A stretch of DNA of 64,000 nt, taken from positions 124,001 to 188,000 of the forward strand of contig NZ_JAMXBE010000004.1 in the NCBI RefSeq assembly GCF_024704835.1. Direction: 5' to 3'. The notes below the pieces were generated by a model. It worked only from the letters and a program-made list of their open reading frames with translations, searched no databases and was not told the DNA's origin. Shown in pieces: positions 45,832-55,300 of this stretch (positions are counted from its first letter, which is position 1; each line of letters starts with the position of its first letter). A program made the position numbers and the translations under genes. This stretch comes from Parapedobacter tibetensis (lineage in GTDB: Bacteria; Bacteroidota; Bacteroidia; Sphingobacteriales; Sphingobacteriaceae).

Positions 45832-47073
45832 TTATCCTTTATGGGTTACTTCAAATGGCTTTTTGTCTGCCTTTGTCCGGTATCCCCCTGACTGCGACAA
45901 TTCCTCAAGCCGCGAAGCGGCATCATCGGTACCACCCAAACCGGCAAAAGCCTTTTGTATGGTGGCGGCCTTTTGACGATAAGTATCATCCAGCAGCACG
46001 GTTTCCACGGCGTCTTTCAAATGTTGCGACTTGAAACGTTTATAATTGAGTCGTATTCCACATCCGGTTTCCACCACACGGCCCGCCACATAGGATTGGT
46101 CATAGGCAATGGGTATCACCACCAACGGCAATCCATTGGCCAAGCTTTCGCATACGGTATTTTGTCCGCCATGGCACACTACGGCATCCAGATGTGGTAG
46201 CAACTCCACCTGAGGTATCTTTTCGCAAACCATAAAATTGGGCGGCCATTCGGTGAATAGCTTGGGATCGGTTACCACCACCACCTGCATAGGCTGCCCG
46301 GCAAACGCCGTCACAACTTTAGCAAAAAACTCTTTTTTGTAAGCATGGTCAAACGTGGTGCCGATGGAAACCAGCACTCTTGGAGCTCCGGGCTCCATGG
46401 TTTCAAAGCGCTTCCAATCGAATGGCGCAAGTGATCGGCGGTGCTGCATCACCGGCCCTGTGAACCGGTAATGGGGAGGAAGCGCCATATCTCCAAAAAA
46501 AGCGGCAATGCTAGTAATCAGCACCAGTTGGGGCGAAAGGGTGATATCAGCTGAACTAAGCAATCCCAATTCACGCTGCAGGGCAAGCACCTGCTTATGC
46601 TCCCAAGCATATACCCCTGGCAAATCATATTTCAACCGAATGGCCGCCGGAGCGGTGACCAATGTGGCATACTGGATATCCAATAGGTTTGCTGCAAATG
46701 CACCGGCAAATAGCTCGTGGTCATGGATCACTACATCCGGTTGGAATGCGTTGAGGCAACCTACAATGCCTTTAAACATATACCGGTTGAGTGGCATAAG
46801 CACATCTTCATATAAGAACTTCACGCTCTCAATGCCCGTAAAGTGATTTTGGGTGATGTGGTTTTGATAATCGGACTGGTCATGCTGTGTCACCAAACTA
46901 CCGGCTTCCTGTACCAAGAGCGATTTCCCTCCTACTGGAAGCTGTGCTGGTAAGGATTCGTCGAGGCTAATCCATGCCACTTCATGGCCCCGCCTCAGCA
47001 GTTCGGCACCGATGCTCAATGTGGGATTCACATGGCCGGTAAACGGTGGAACAGTAAAAGCAAATTTGGCCAT
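45832..47073 (-). CDS. MGT-type UDP-glycosyltransferase (GT1), first copy
   Basis: This 413-residue GT-B enzyme begins FTVPPFTGHVNPTLSIGAELL and has the donor motif CHGGQNTVCESLANGLPLVVIPIAYDQ with the usual C-terminal Asp/Gln that contacts the sugar. It is encoded 3 bp after the alpha/beta-hydrolase stop. Two GT1 enzymes in tandem imply either two sugars on one acceptor or one sugar at two positions. Similar pairings of GTs with acyltransferases are known in phenolic glycolipid loci of mycobacteria. Confidence 0.88.
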   Translation of the reverse strand: MAKFAFTVPPFTGHVNPTLSIGAELLRRGHEVAWISLDESLPAQLPVGGKSLLVQEAGSLVTQHDQSDYQNHITQNHFTGIESVKFLYEDVLMPLNRYMFKGIVGCLNAFQPDVVIHDHELFAGAFAANLLDIQYATLVTAPAAIRLKYDLPGVYAWEHKQVLALQRELGLLSSADITLSPQLVLITSIAAFFGDMALPPHYRFTGPVMQHRRSLAPFDWKRFETMEPGAPRVLVSIGTTFDHAYKKEFFAKVVTAFAGQPMQVVVVTDPKLFTEWPPNFMVCEKIPQVELLPHLDAVVCHGGQNTVCESLANGLPLVVIPIAYDQSYVAGRVVETGCGIRLNYKRFKSQHLKDAVETVLLDDTYRQKAATIQKAFAGLGGTDDAASRLEELSQSGGYRTKADKKPFEVTHKG

Positions 47074-47076
47074 ACC

Positions 47077-47841
47077 TTATCTTTTTTCTATAAAATACTT
47101 CACAAGTGCGGATCCTACGGCATCCGGTTGTTGGATGGGGATGTTATGGTCGCCATCCAGCAACTGCAAGGTGGAGTCGCCCAGTCGCTCTTGCAACTTC
47201 TTGGCTGCATGGAGGCAGTTTGACTGCTTTCCATAAATTAGCAAAGCGTGCCGGATGGCACCTAGGTTTTCCGCTTCCATAAAATGCTGGTCACGGAGCA
47301 TATCGGCTTTCATGGTGGTTTGATGGAACAGAAATTCGTATTTCCGGTGGTTTTTCTCCAACTGTCGTTTGCCCATGCTGAACCGCGTGGTATCCGTATA
47401 ATTGGCAATGTAATTTTCCAGAAACTCCCTGCTATAAACATTGATCACATCCCTAGTTTGCTGGTCAGCGGGGTCAGGAGTATCGATGATGGCCAATCGT
47501 TTCACACGGTCTGGAAACCTTAGCGCGCTTTTCAGGGCTATCAGGCCGCCGAAGCTATAACCCACCACATAGACCTCGGGGAGATGGAGATAATCCAGCA
47601 GACCCTTGAAATCATCAGACATATCCGCTAAACCATAACCAGAATTTACCTCTTCGCTCAAGCCATGGCTCCGCAAATCATACATCAGCACATGGAAATG
47701 CTGGGCCAGCAACGCGGCAATGTTGAAATAATAAACGGACAAATTGCTGAACATGCCATGAATAAGTACCACCGTAAGCGTACCTTGCGGGTTTAGCTCC
47801 TGCATATGTATAGCAAGGCCGTTTACCTTAATGACGGGCAT
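47077..47841 (-). CDS. Alpha/beta-hydrolase, probable chain-release or editing enzyme
   Basis: This 254-residue protein with start at 47841 (MPVIKVNGLAIHMQEL) overlaps the ACP stop by 14 bp; the longer frame from 47889 lies inside the ACP gene. The fold shows VVLIHGMFSN (oxyanion loop), nucleophile G-Y-S-F-G-G at about residue 93, and LDGDHNIP with the catalytic His near the C-terminus. The megasynthases have no thioesterase domain, so it is the only candidate for hydrolytic release of the chain or trans-editing of the ACP. It could instead act on a later ester. Confidence 0.85.
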   Translation of the reverse strand: MPVIKVNGLAIHMQELNPQGTLTVVLIHGMFSNLSVYYFNIAALLAQHFHVLMYDLRSHGLSEEVNSGYGLADMSDDFKGLLDYLHLPEVYVVGYSFGGLIALKSALRFPDRVKRLAIIDTPDPADQQTRDVINVYSREFLENYIANYTDTTRFSMGKRQLEKNHRKYEFLFHQTTMKADMLRDQHFMEAENLGAIRHALLIYGKQSNCLHAAKKLQERLGDSTLQLLDGDHNIPIQQPDAVGSALVKYFIEKR

Positions 47842-48133
47842 GCTGGATATAGCTAATGATGTCATCCAAATTGAGTGCGATGAGCTCATCCAAATCCATG
47901 CTGGATAGCCATCCTGTGAAATCGATCTGCTCCCCGAAATGGGTTTTCACCTTTTCGGAAAAAGCCACGATTTCGATGCTATCCATTTCCAAATCTTTGG
48001 TAAAGGAGCTTTGCGGGGTAATATCCAGGTCTTCCATGAATTCTTCGCCGATGACTTCGGTGATAAAGCCTTTCAATGTGTCAAATACATCTGAATTGCC
48101 CGATGAGACAGGCTGAGTAGTTATAATGTCCAT
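47828..48133 (-). CDS. Stand-alone acyl carrier protein
   Basis: This 101-residue protein has a carrier fold with FTKDLEMDSIEIVAF, where the Ser of DSI (about residue 56) is the predicted phosphopantetheine site. Helix 1 (FDTLKGFITEVIGE) and a C-terminal helix (LDDIISYIQ) match the carrier fold. Its start overlaps the second megasynthase stop by 13 bp, which indicates coupled translation. Beyond the two ACPs in the first megasynthase it may serve as release or loading carrier for the hydrolase and acyltransferases. Confidence 0.85.
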   Translation of the reverse strand: MDIITTQPVSSGNSDVFDTLKGFITEVIGEEFMEDLDITPQSSFTKDLEMDSIEIVAFSEKVKTHFGEQIDFTGWLSSMDLDELIALNLDDIISYIQHARH

Positions 48134-51100
48134 CCGATTATATAATTTTTGTAGCTAATGGTATGAATAATGGTTTGATTTATCGTCAAGTTAAAACCTT
48201 CAATGTCGCTTACTTCATAAGCTTTGGGATTGCCTTTCAATCCCATGCCAAGGTATTTTCCATAAGCTTCCTTGGCCACCCAAAACCGGGTGTACCATTC
48301 GGCGAGATCCCTTCCTGCCAACAGCTTTTTCTCAGACACTGTGAATACCATGTTGGCAAAACCTTCGTCCCGCTCCAGAATTTCCTCCATATCAATTCCC
48401 ACCGGAATGCCGAATCGGGCAATGGCCACGCTGTCCTTGTTCTTGTGCGATAAGGAAACTTCCACGCCATCTGCTGGGCCATGCCCCACCACCATAGGCT
48501 TGCCATAAGGGTTAGAGGCGATTTCCAATTCAATGGGGTAGCAAGCTTCAGCGCCGCCGTTACGCATCGCCAGCCGAACGGCATCTTTGGCAGCCACACG
48601 GCTGATGATACGCTCCCGTTGTTTCCGTGGGTTCAATGATTTCACCTGTTTCTTTTCAGTCTGGTTGAGGTATCTTTTGATAATGAAATCCCAAGAGACC
48701 ACGCGCTGGTAGGCATTATGAAAGAAACACACGCCTGGGGCTATTTCTTCAGACAACAAGTTATTTAGCGGATCCATCGATACATTCCACAGGCGTTCAT
48801 CAATTTCCAGCCGCCGGTTTTGCCAGCCCCGAATATAAGCCCATAGGTGCCCACTCTTTTCTATGATGATATCGGCTGAGGCAAATTCGTCATTGAGTTG
48901 CGTGGAGAGGCAGGTACAGGTAAAATTTCCTTGCTGGTCATGGCGGTCGGCATAGAACTGCACCTCATCTATTTTGACGGGGAAAGCCACCTTGTCTTGA
49001 TCAAGTGTGAGCTGCAGCCAGAGGCCAAACAATTGCCCGGCATTATCCAATAATGAGCCTTTGCCGGCTGCTCCCACTATGATGCCGCGGATACCGCCTT
49101 GTCCCACGGATAATACCTGCTGTATGCCCTGGTAGGCTAATCCGTGAAACATATGATGCGTATAAATCTGCTCCGGTGTGATGGTTATGGGTAGCGTTGC
49201 CCCAATTTCCGTAGTATACAAAGGCACCTCTTCATACCGGGTTGATAGATCCACCGACGCACTGGCGTAGTCGCTTAGTATGACGCTGACCGTATGTCCG
49301 TTATCATCTTTTGTTGCCTTCAACGTATCCCGGAAAGGATTGGCTACATTGAGCCATTTATGCACCTTTATCTGTTTGATTTTATGCACCATCTGCCCTT
49401 CTTCAGACAATGATTCCCCCATTTCAGCAAACAGCTCCAGAATCATGGTCATTGGTATCACCGGATCCGTATCTTCCGGATGGGGCCAGCCCTCCCGTTG
49501 ACGGATTAACGCGTGGTCTGTCAGATACGGGGTGTTTTGCAGGGAAATGTCCAATTCCCTGACAACCGATTTCAGTTTTTGGGGGGATGTTACGCTGGTT
49601 TTAAGCCGTTGAATAATGGTCGCCTGCGCTTCCTGTAGTTCATTAATGTTGGCCACATAGGCGTCCACCAGCGGATGTACCGTACCCAGCTGGGTATAGG
49701 TATCATACGGCAAAGCATACTTGGGCACATTTGCCCTTCCTTTCAAGGTATCCAGTTCTTTTACGAAAGGAGAACCGAGTTGCAGCGTAATGGATGTTGA
49801 CTGCTGCGCCGTCCGTGGTGGTTCAATCCCCAACAAGGTAAGATCGGTATTTTTCCCCTCCACAAATAAGGCGGCCAGCACCCGTTTCAACTGATCCAGT
49901 CCACGCCGATGCGGCGAGTTTGCCGCTATTGCGCTATAATTCTTTCCCTTCAGCGTATCATCTACAAAACCAACCAAACCACCCGATCCCACCTGAATGA
50001 AACAGCGTACCTCTTCCTCCCTGTACAGTTTAGCAATCAACTCCCGGAAACGCACAGGTTTTACGAGATGTGCAATGCTGAGCTCCTTGATGGCTTCATT
50101 GTCGTCCGGATAAGTGGTTAACGTGGTGGCCGACCAAAGCGGTGTGGTCAACTTGCGGAATTCCATCTGGTTCATGCCCAACATCAAGTAGTCGAGTTGT
50201 TCGTGCATAAACGGGGAATGGAACCCCGACTGGAATGGCATAGATTGGTGGAAAATCTGCTTTTGACGCAGCACAGCAACAAATTGGTCCACGGCCTCAT
50301 TGGTACCGCATAAGATTACCTGCTGCGGGCAATTGTCTATGGCTAGGTAAACATCAGGGGTGTTTTGCAGTAGTGGCAGCAAAGTATCTGCTCCGGCGCC
50401 CACGGCTAAAAACCGGGTATGGAGCTGTTCAAAAGAGTCAGGGTTGAGCCGTTGCAACAAGTTTGCCACGGAGGCTTCTGTAGCCAAGCCCGATGCGCGC
50501 CCGGCTAGCCATTCGCCTAAACTATGCCCGGCATTGAGGTCGGGAACAACCCCCAGCAACTTCAACGCCGAATCAATGATCCGGCTGCGTTCCAGGACTT
50601 CAATGGCTGTGCCAAAAACGCCCTCCCCATTACCTTGCTTGTTTGTGGCTTCGCCCAATGGCAAATCAAAATAAGTAACCAGGCTTTCCACTTCGCCTCC
50701 AGCGAGCGCATCAAGCCCAGGAAACAGGAAGGCAATTTTGCCGCCACGTGTCAACAGGGGTTCATTGGAAAACCAAATGTCCTGCCGATTACGCCATGGT
50801 TTACCCCGCTGCACGATTTTGATGGCTTTCTGTATACGCTCGGGGCTGGGGTCAAATAAGGCTATCCTGTAATCTCCGTGGCCTAGGTCTTGCTGCCCTT
50901 CCTCCAGTGCTTTAATGAGCGATGCCGCTGAGGATCGGGCCAGCAACCGAGCTTTATCCTGCATTGGAAAAGCAGGGATATCGTTAGGATGGTCAAAGGC
51001 TTCGAGCACCACATGGGCATTTATCCCACCAAATCCGAACGCATTCACTCCAGCCACCAAGGGCAGTCCGCTTTCCGGCCAACTTCGAGCTTGACGGATA

Positions 51101-52374
51101 GGCTCAAAGCAGCTTTCCTTCAACGCCGGTAAGGGCTCTTCGCAGTGCAGGGTGGGCGGCAGTAGCTTATGGTGTAAAGCCAGTGCCATTTTGATGAGTC
51201 CGGCTATACCGGCGGCGGGCATGGTGTGGCCGATCATGGATTTGATGGTACCGATACCGGCTTTAGGTTCGTCGGTAGCCTTGCTGAAAAGTATGTTGAG
51301 CGTCTCTAATTCCGTTTTATCGCCAAGTGGCGTACCTGTGCCATGGGCCTCAAGGTATCCAATGTCTGACCGATCCATCCCGGCATGCTGCCATGCTTCT
51401 TCGATGGCTTTTTGCTGGCCTTTGATCGATGGGCTCATCACACTGGTGCCTGCCCCATCGCTGGATACCCCCACCCCTTTGATCACGGCATAGATGCGCT
51501 GGCCCGCCAGTTGGGCGTCCTCAAGCCTGCGCAAAACGACCACGCCACAGCCTTCGCCGATAAGCAGGCCATCGGCCCGTTGGTCAAACGGACGGATTTG
51601 TTGGTCGCGTGACAGTGCTCCCAATTGCGTGAATATGCTCCAAAATGGTGCATTCTGGCTCACATGCATACCTCCTGCAAGCACCATGTCCGCATGCCCG
51701 CTCCGCAATTCCCGAACAGCATGATCAACCGCTATCAATGAACTGGCACATGCGGCATCCACTGTATAGGCGGCTCCCCCCAGATTCAGCCTATTGGCCA
51801 CCAAGGAGGCCACCATGTTTGGGATGAGCCCCATCGCAGTATCTGCTGCGAACCGGCCTTTTTTTTGCTGAAATTCCCGTTTGGCGCGGAGCAAGGTTTC
51901 CTCATCCATATCAGGAAGCAATGTCCTTAGCAGCTGTATAATTTGCTCGCCTGTACGTACAATTTCAATGGCCCGTGTTGCACCTGGTCCGGCATAGTTG
52001 CCTTTGCCAATAATGATGGCGGTGCGGTCTAAGTATGGGGCCTGATCCCCAACATCTGCATCTTCCAATGCGGTTTTGGCCAACGACAGCATCAGCAAAT
52101 GTTCAGGCTCGGTACCGGCCACGGCTACGGGTAATAGACCAAACGGGATGGGATCAAACTGAACAAAATCATCAATAAAGCCACCCCTTCGGCAATAAAA
52201 CCGGTCGACAGCCGGGCCATCGTTCCCGAAAAAGCAGGTTTCCATGCGATGTTCAGGAACGGTTTGTATGGCATCCTTGCCCTGCCGGATGTTGCGCCAA
52301 AAGGCCTCGACATCCCCGGCACCGGGAAAGATTCCGGCCATACCTACGATGGCTATGTCTACCCCTTTCTTCAT
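48121..52374 (-). CDS. Type I megasynthase, KS-AT-DH-PPTase
   Basis: This 1417-residue protein has the domain order KS (5-455; catalytic C209, H344, H383), AT (546-805; GHSLGE with S618, H719), PKS-type dehydratase (about 940-1190; H954 in TDHAL and D1110 in LLDNAGQ) and Sfp-type phosphopantetheinyl transferase (about 1205-1400; GIDME at 1326-1330, K1368-E1369 in WVAKEA, K1373). The AT motif FHSP is consistent with malonyl selection. It lacks KR, ACP and TE, so it must work with the upstream megasynthase. The built-in PPTase can activate the ACPs of both proteins, as in enediyne synthases. The start ATG overlaps the previous stop (ATGA). The KS is fully catalytic, not a chain-length factor. 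Confidence 0.93.
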   Translation of the reverse strand: MKKGVDIAIVGMAGIFPGAGDVEAFWRNIRQGKDAIQTVPEHRMETCFFGNDGPAVDRFYCRRGGFIDDFVQFDPIPFGLLPVAVAGTEPEHLLMLSLAKTALEDADVGDQAPYLDRTAIIIGKGNYAGPGATRAIEIVRTGEQIIQLLRTLLPDMDEETLLRAKREFQQKKGRFAADTAMGLIPNMVASLVANRLNLGGAAYTVDAACASSLIAVDHAVRELRSGHADMVLAGGMHVSQNAPFWSIFTQLGALSRDQQIRPFDQRADGLLIGEGCGVVVLRRLEDAQLAGQRIYAVIKGVGVSSDGAGTSVMSPSIKGQQKAIEEAWQHAGMDRSDIGYLEAHGTGTPLGDKTELETLNILFSKATDEPKAGIGTIKSMIGHTMPAAGIAGLIKMALALHHKLLPPTLHCEEPLPALKESCFEPIRQARSWPESGLPLVAGVNAFGFGGINAHVVLEAFDHPNDIPAFPMQDKARLLARSSAASLIKALEEGQQDLGHGDYRIALFDPSPERIQKAIKIVQRGKPWRNRQDIWFSNEPLLTRGGKIAFLFPGLDALAGGEVESLVTYFDLPLGEATNKQGNGEGVFGTAIEVLERSRIIDSALKLLGVVPDLNAGHSLGEWLAGRASGLATEASVANLLQRLNPDSFEQLHTRFLAVGAGADTLLPLLQNTPDVYLAIDNCPQQVILCGTNEAVDQFVAVLRQKQIFHQSMPFQSGFHSPFMHEQLDYLMLGMNQMEFRKLTTPLWSATTLTTYPDDNEAIKELSIAHLVKPVRFRELIAKLYREEEVRCFIQVGSGGLVGFVDDTLKGKNYSAIAANSPHRRGLDQLKRVLAALFVEGKNTDLTLLGIEPPRTAQQSTSITLQLGSPFVKELDTLKGRANVPKYALPYDTYTQLGTVHPLVDAYVANINELQEAQATIIQRLKTSVTSPQKLKSVVRELDISLQNTPYLTDHALIRQREGWPHPEDTDPVIPMTMILELFAEMGESLSEEGQMVHKIKQIKVHKWLNVANPFRDTLKATKDDNGHTVSVILSDYASASVDLSTRYEEVPLYTTEIGATLPITITPEQIYTHHMFHGLAYQGIQQVLSVGQGGIRGIIVGAAGKGSLLDNAGQLFGLWLQLTLDQDKVAFPVKIDEVQFYADRHDQQGNFTCTCLSTQLNDEFASADIIIEKSGHLWAYIRGWQNRRLEIDERLWNVSMDPLNNLLSEEIAPGVCFFHNAYQRVVSWDFIIKRYLNQTEKKQVKSLNPRKQRERIISRVAAKDAVRLAMRNGGAEACYPIELEIASNPYGKPMVVGHGPADGVEVSLSHKNKDSVAIARFGIPVGIDMEEILERDEGFANMVFTVSEKKLLAGRDLAEWYTRFWVAKEAYGKYLGMGLKGNPKAYEVSDIEGFNLTINQTIIHTISYKNYIIGWTL

Positions 52375-55300
52375 GTCTGTGCCATTAACTCCGCTGTTTT
52401 CTGCCCAGCCATAATAAGCACCTGACTATCTTGGCCATATTTCAATTCCTGTAAAAACCACGCTTTCCCTTGCTCCAGGGGGATTAGTTTGATGCCACGA
52501 CGTTTGTAGGTTCTTTCCAAACCCGGGGAGACCATTCCCGCACCTTTCCATGGCCCCCAATTAATGGCCATCACCTTGCCGTCAATCCGCTTGTTTTGGA
52601 TATGTGCAAATTCATCCAGCACACTGTTGGCCGCCGCATAATCCGTTTGGCCACGATTCCCAAAGACTGATGCCACACTGGAAAACAATACCATGAATTT
52701 GAGTCCATCCCAGCGCAACCGATCAATGAGAATATTCAGCGGGGCTACTTTCGTATCATACACCCGCTCAAATGATTCAATTGATTTTTGCTGGAATAAT
52801 TTATCTTCGAGCAACCCGGCACCATGGACAACACCATCTATGCGCCCATAAGTAGCATACAATTCATCAATGAACGCGGCCAAAGCTACTCCGTCTTGTA
52901 AATCCAAGCTATGGTAGGAAACTTCAGCACCACATTGGCCAAATGCAGCCAATGATTCCCGAATTTGGTTGGTCTTGAAAATCTCATTGGCCCGACGGGT
53001 TATTTCTGCAGGGCTTGTATAACGGCCACTATCAATCAGCGTCTTTTTTATCGTCTCGAAATCCATAAGGCTCGCAAACTCCTCTTCGATGGTTATAAGC
53101 GGTGTACGGCCGACTAACACATAACGGCAGGGGCTATCATTAGCCACATGCTGCATGAGCTGGGCGGTGATCCCCTGGGCACCTCCAAAGACTAAGATCA
53201 CATCCTCTTCGTCCAATGCCAATGATGCCGAATGCCCTGTTTCCAAATCCTCAGGAACGTGTTGCCATACATGGCGTAGTCCCTCTTTGTATACAATCTC
53301 CATTGTGCCCTCCGGATGGGCTAGCTCATCCAATACCCAGGCAGCCATTTGCTCAATACCTGTTGCGGATTCCACATGGATGACCCGGCAGCTGGTTTGT
53401 TCCCATTCATGTCCCAAACTTTTCAACAAACCTGCAAATCCTTGCGATTGCTCGGGTAAACTGGGGCTTTCCAATAGTGCATAAACCCACTTTGTCTTAT
53501 CGGGAGCCAAGCCCTTGAGTATAGGCAATGCAGCTTTGAGCGATATCGAATCAGCCGGTACCGATAACAGATTAGGAAATATCAAGCCATCATATGCAGG
53601 AAGATTGTCGACCGCGCCGTTATGGATGAGGTCTACCGTCGCTCCTTTTTCTTCAAGCATACCCTTCATCATATCACTCCATGTACCTGATCCCAAGATA
53701 GCTATATGCTCTCCGTCAAATGTCAAGCTGGTATTGTCAGGCAGGGGCACGGATAACGCTCCAAAGCGAAAACGTGACAAGCCATTTTGATCGGTATCTT
53801 CATCGGACAGCGACCTATCGTCATCCAATATCTTTTTGGCCTCGGCGACGGTTTCAAGGCCACCCGAAACCGCATTTTTCACCCATTCCACCAAGCCATT
53901 TAATGATTTGATGGACGCCATCTGCTCCATCAGCCTTTCATCGTCGGTTTCGCTGTTTTTATCAAACAGGCCCATCTGCGTCTTCACTTCCCCCATGATT
54001 TCCATGCGTTTGATGGAGTCAATGCTGAGGTCGGCCTCTAAATCCAAATCCATACCCAGCATATCCGCTGGATAGCCTGTTTTATCGCTCACTACCGTTA
54101 GCAAAATAGTTTTGATTTGCGATTCAGTCAGTCGGGTGGACGCTTCGGGAAGCGTCACTGGAGTGCCTTCATGCGCAGGTGCATCCGTAGTAGGCCTGTA
54201 TTGGGTAATCCATTCCAATAACGCGCTGAGGGTTTTTATACCGGCCAGATCCTCCATCAATGCTTCATCTTCTACGCCATCCGGTTTTGAAAAGCCCCCT
54301 AGCTGGAGACGGAGTTCACCAATGATTTCCATACGCTTGATGGAATCGATGCTAAGGTCGGCCTCCAAATCTAAATCCATGCCTAGCATATCCGCTGGAT
54401 AGCCTGTTTTGTCACTCACAATATGTAACAGGATATCCTTAAGCGGTAATGCTGCGGTGGCAGCCGGTGGTAATACCTCGGTGGTTGCCGCAGGAACAAC
54501 ATCTATTGTTCTCCCCGTGCCCAACTCGGCGATCGGTCGATCTGCCACGCTTGGTTGCTGGCCAGGGTTTTGACCCAAATAGCCGAGCATCACATCCCGT
54601 TGCGACTGTGCCAGTTGGCGCATGCCCTCCAAATACTCCGCTATCAATTGCACAGGCTCGGCATTGCGCCCCGGTGTGGCCTGGTGAGGTATGCTGGAAA
54701 AGGTAGACAACGGCGTTATCACGGGCAGGGCCGCATAGCTAGGTATCTTACCGTTTTCCGGCATGGCCAGTTGCCCATTGACCCACCATGTACTTTTGCT
54801 GTGGCTGTACTGTTCGATATTATGTAGGTCCAACAGCCGCGCTTCCCTTCCATCAAACAATAATTGCAGCTTGAGGTCCCTTCCGGTGGCCATGTAGCTC
54901 GCAATAGCTCCCAAGAAATGGGCAATACCCGCTTGGTTACGGTCCTCGGTATGAATAATGTGGGCATCCGTCCCCACGATGGATCGGGTGAGACCGGAAA
55001 GTACGTTGCCGGGCCCAACTTCGATGAATATACGGGTGCCCTGTGCATATAGTTGTTCGATTTCTTCAACAAACCGCACGGGTTTGACTAAATGTTCAGC
55101 CAACTGCTCCTTGATACCGACTGCTGTTTGGGGATAGGGTTGCGCTGTCGTGTTTGACCACACCGTAACGCCTGCCGGTTTAAAATCAACCGCATCCAGC
55201 ATCTCGCGGTACGTTGATTTGGCTCCAGCAATCAGCGGGCTGTGGAAGGCACAGGCCACGTCCAATGCTTTGCAGGGGATACCGGCCGATTTCAGCCGTT

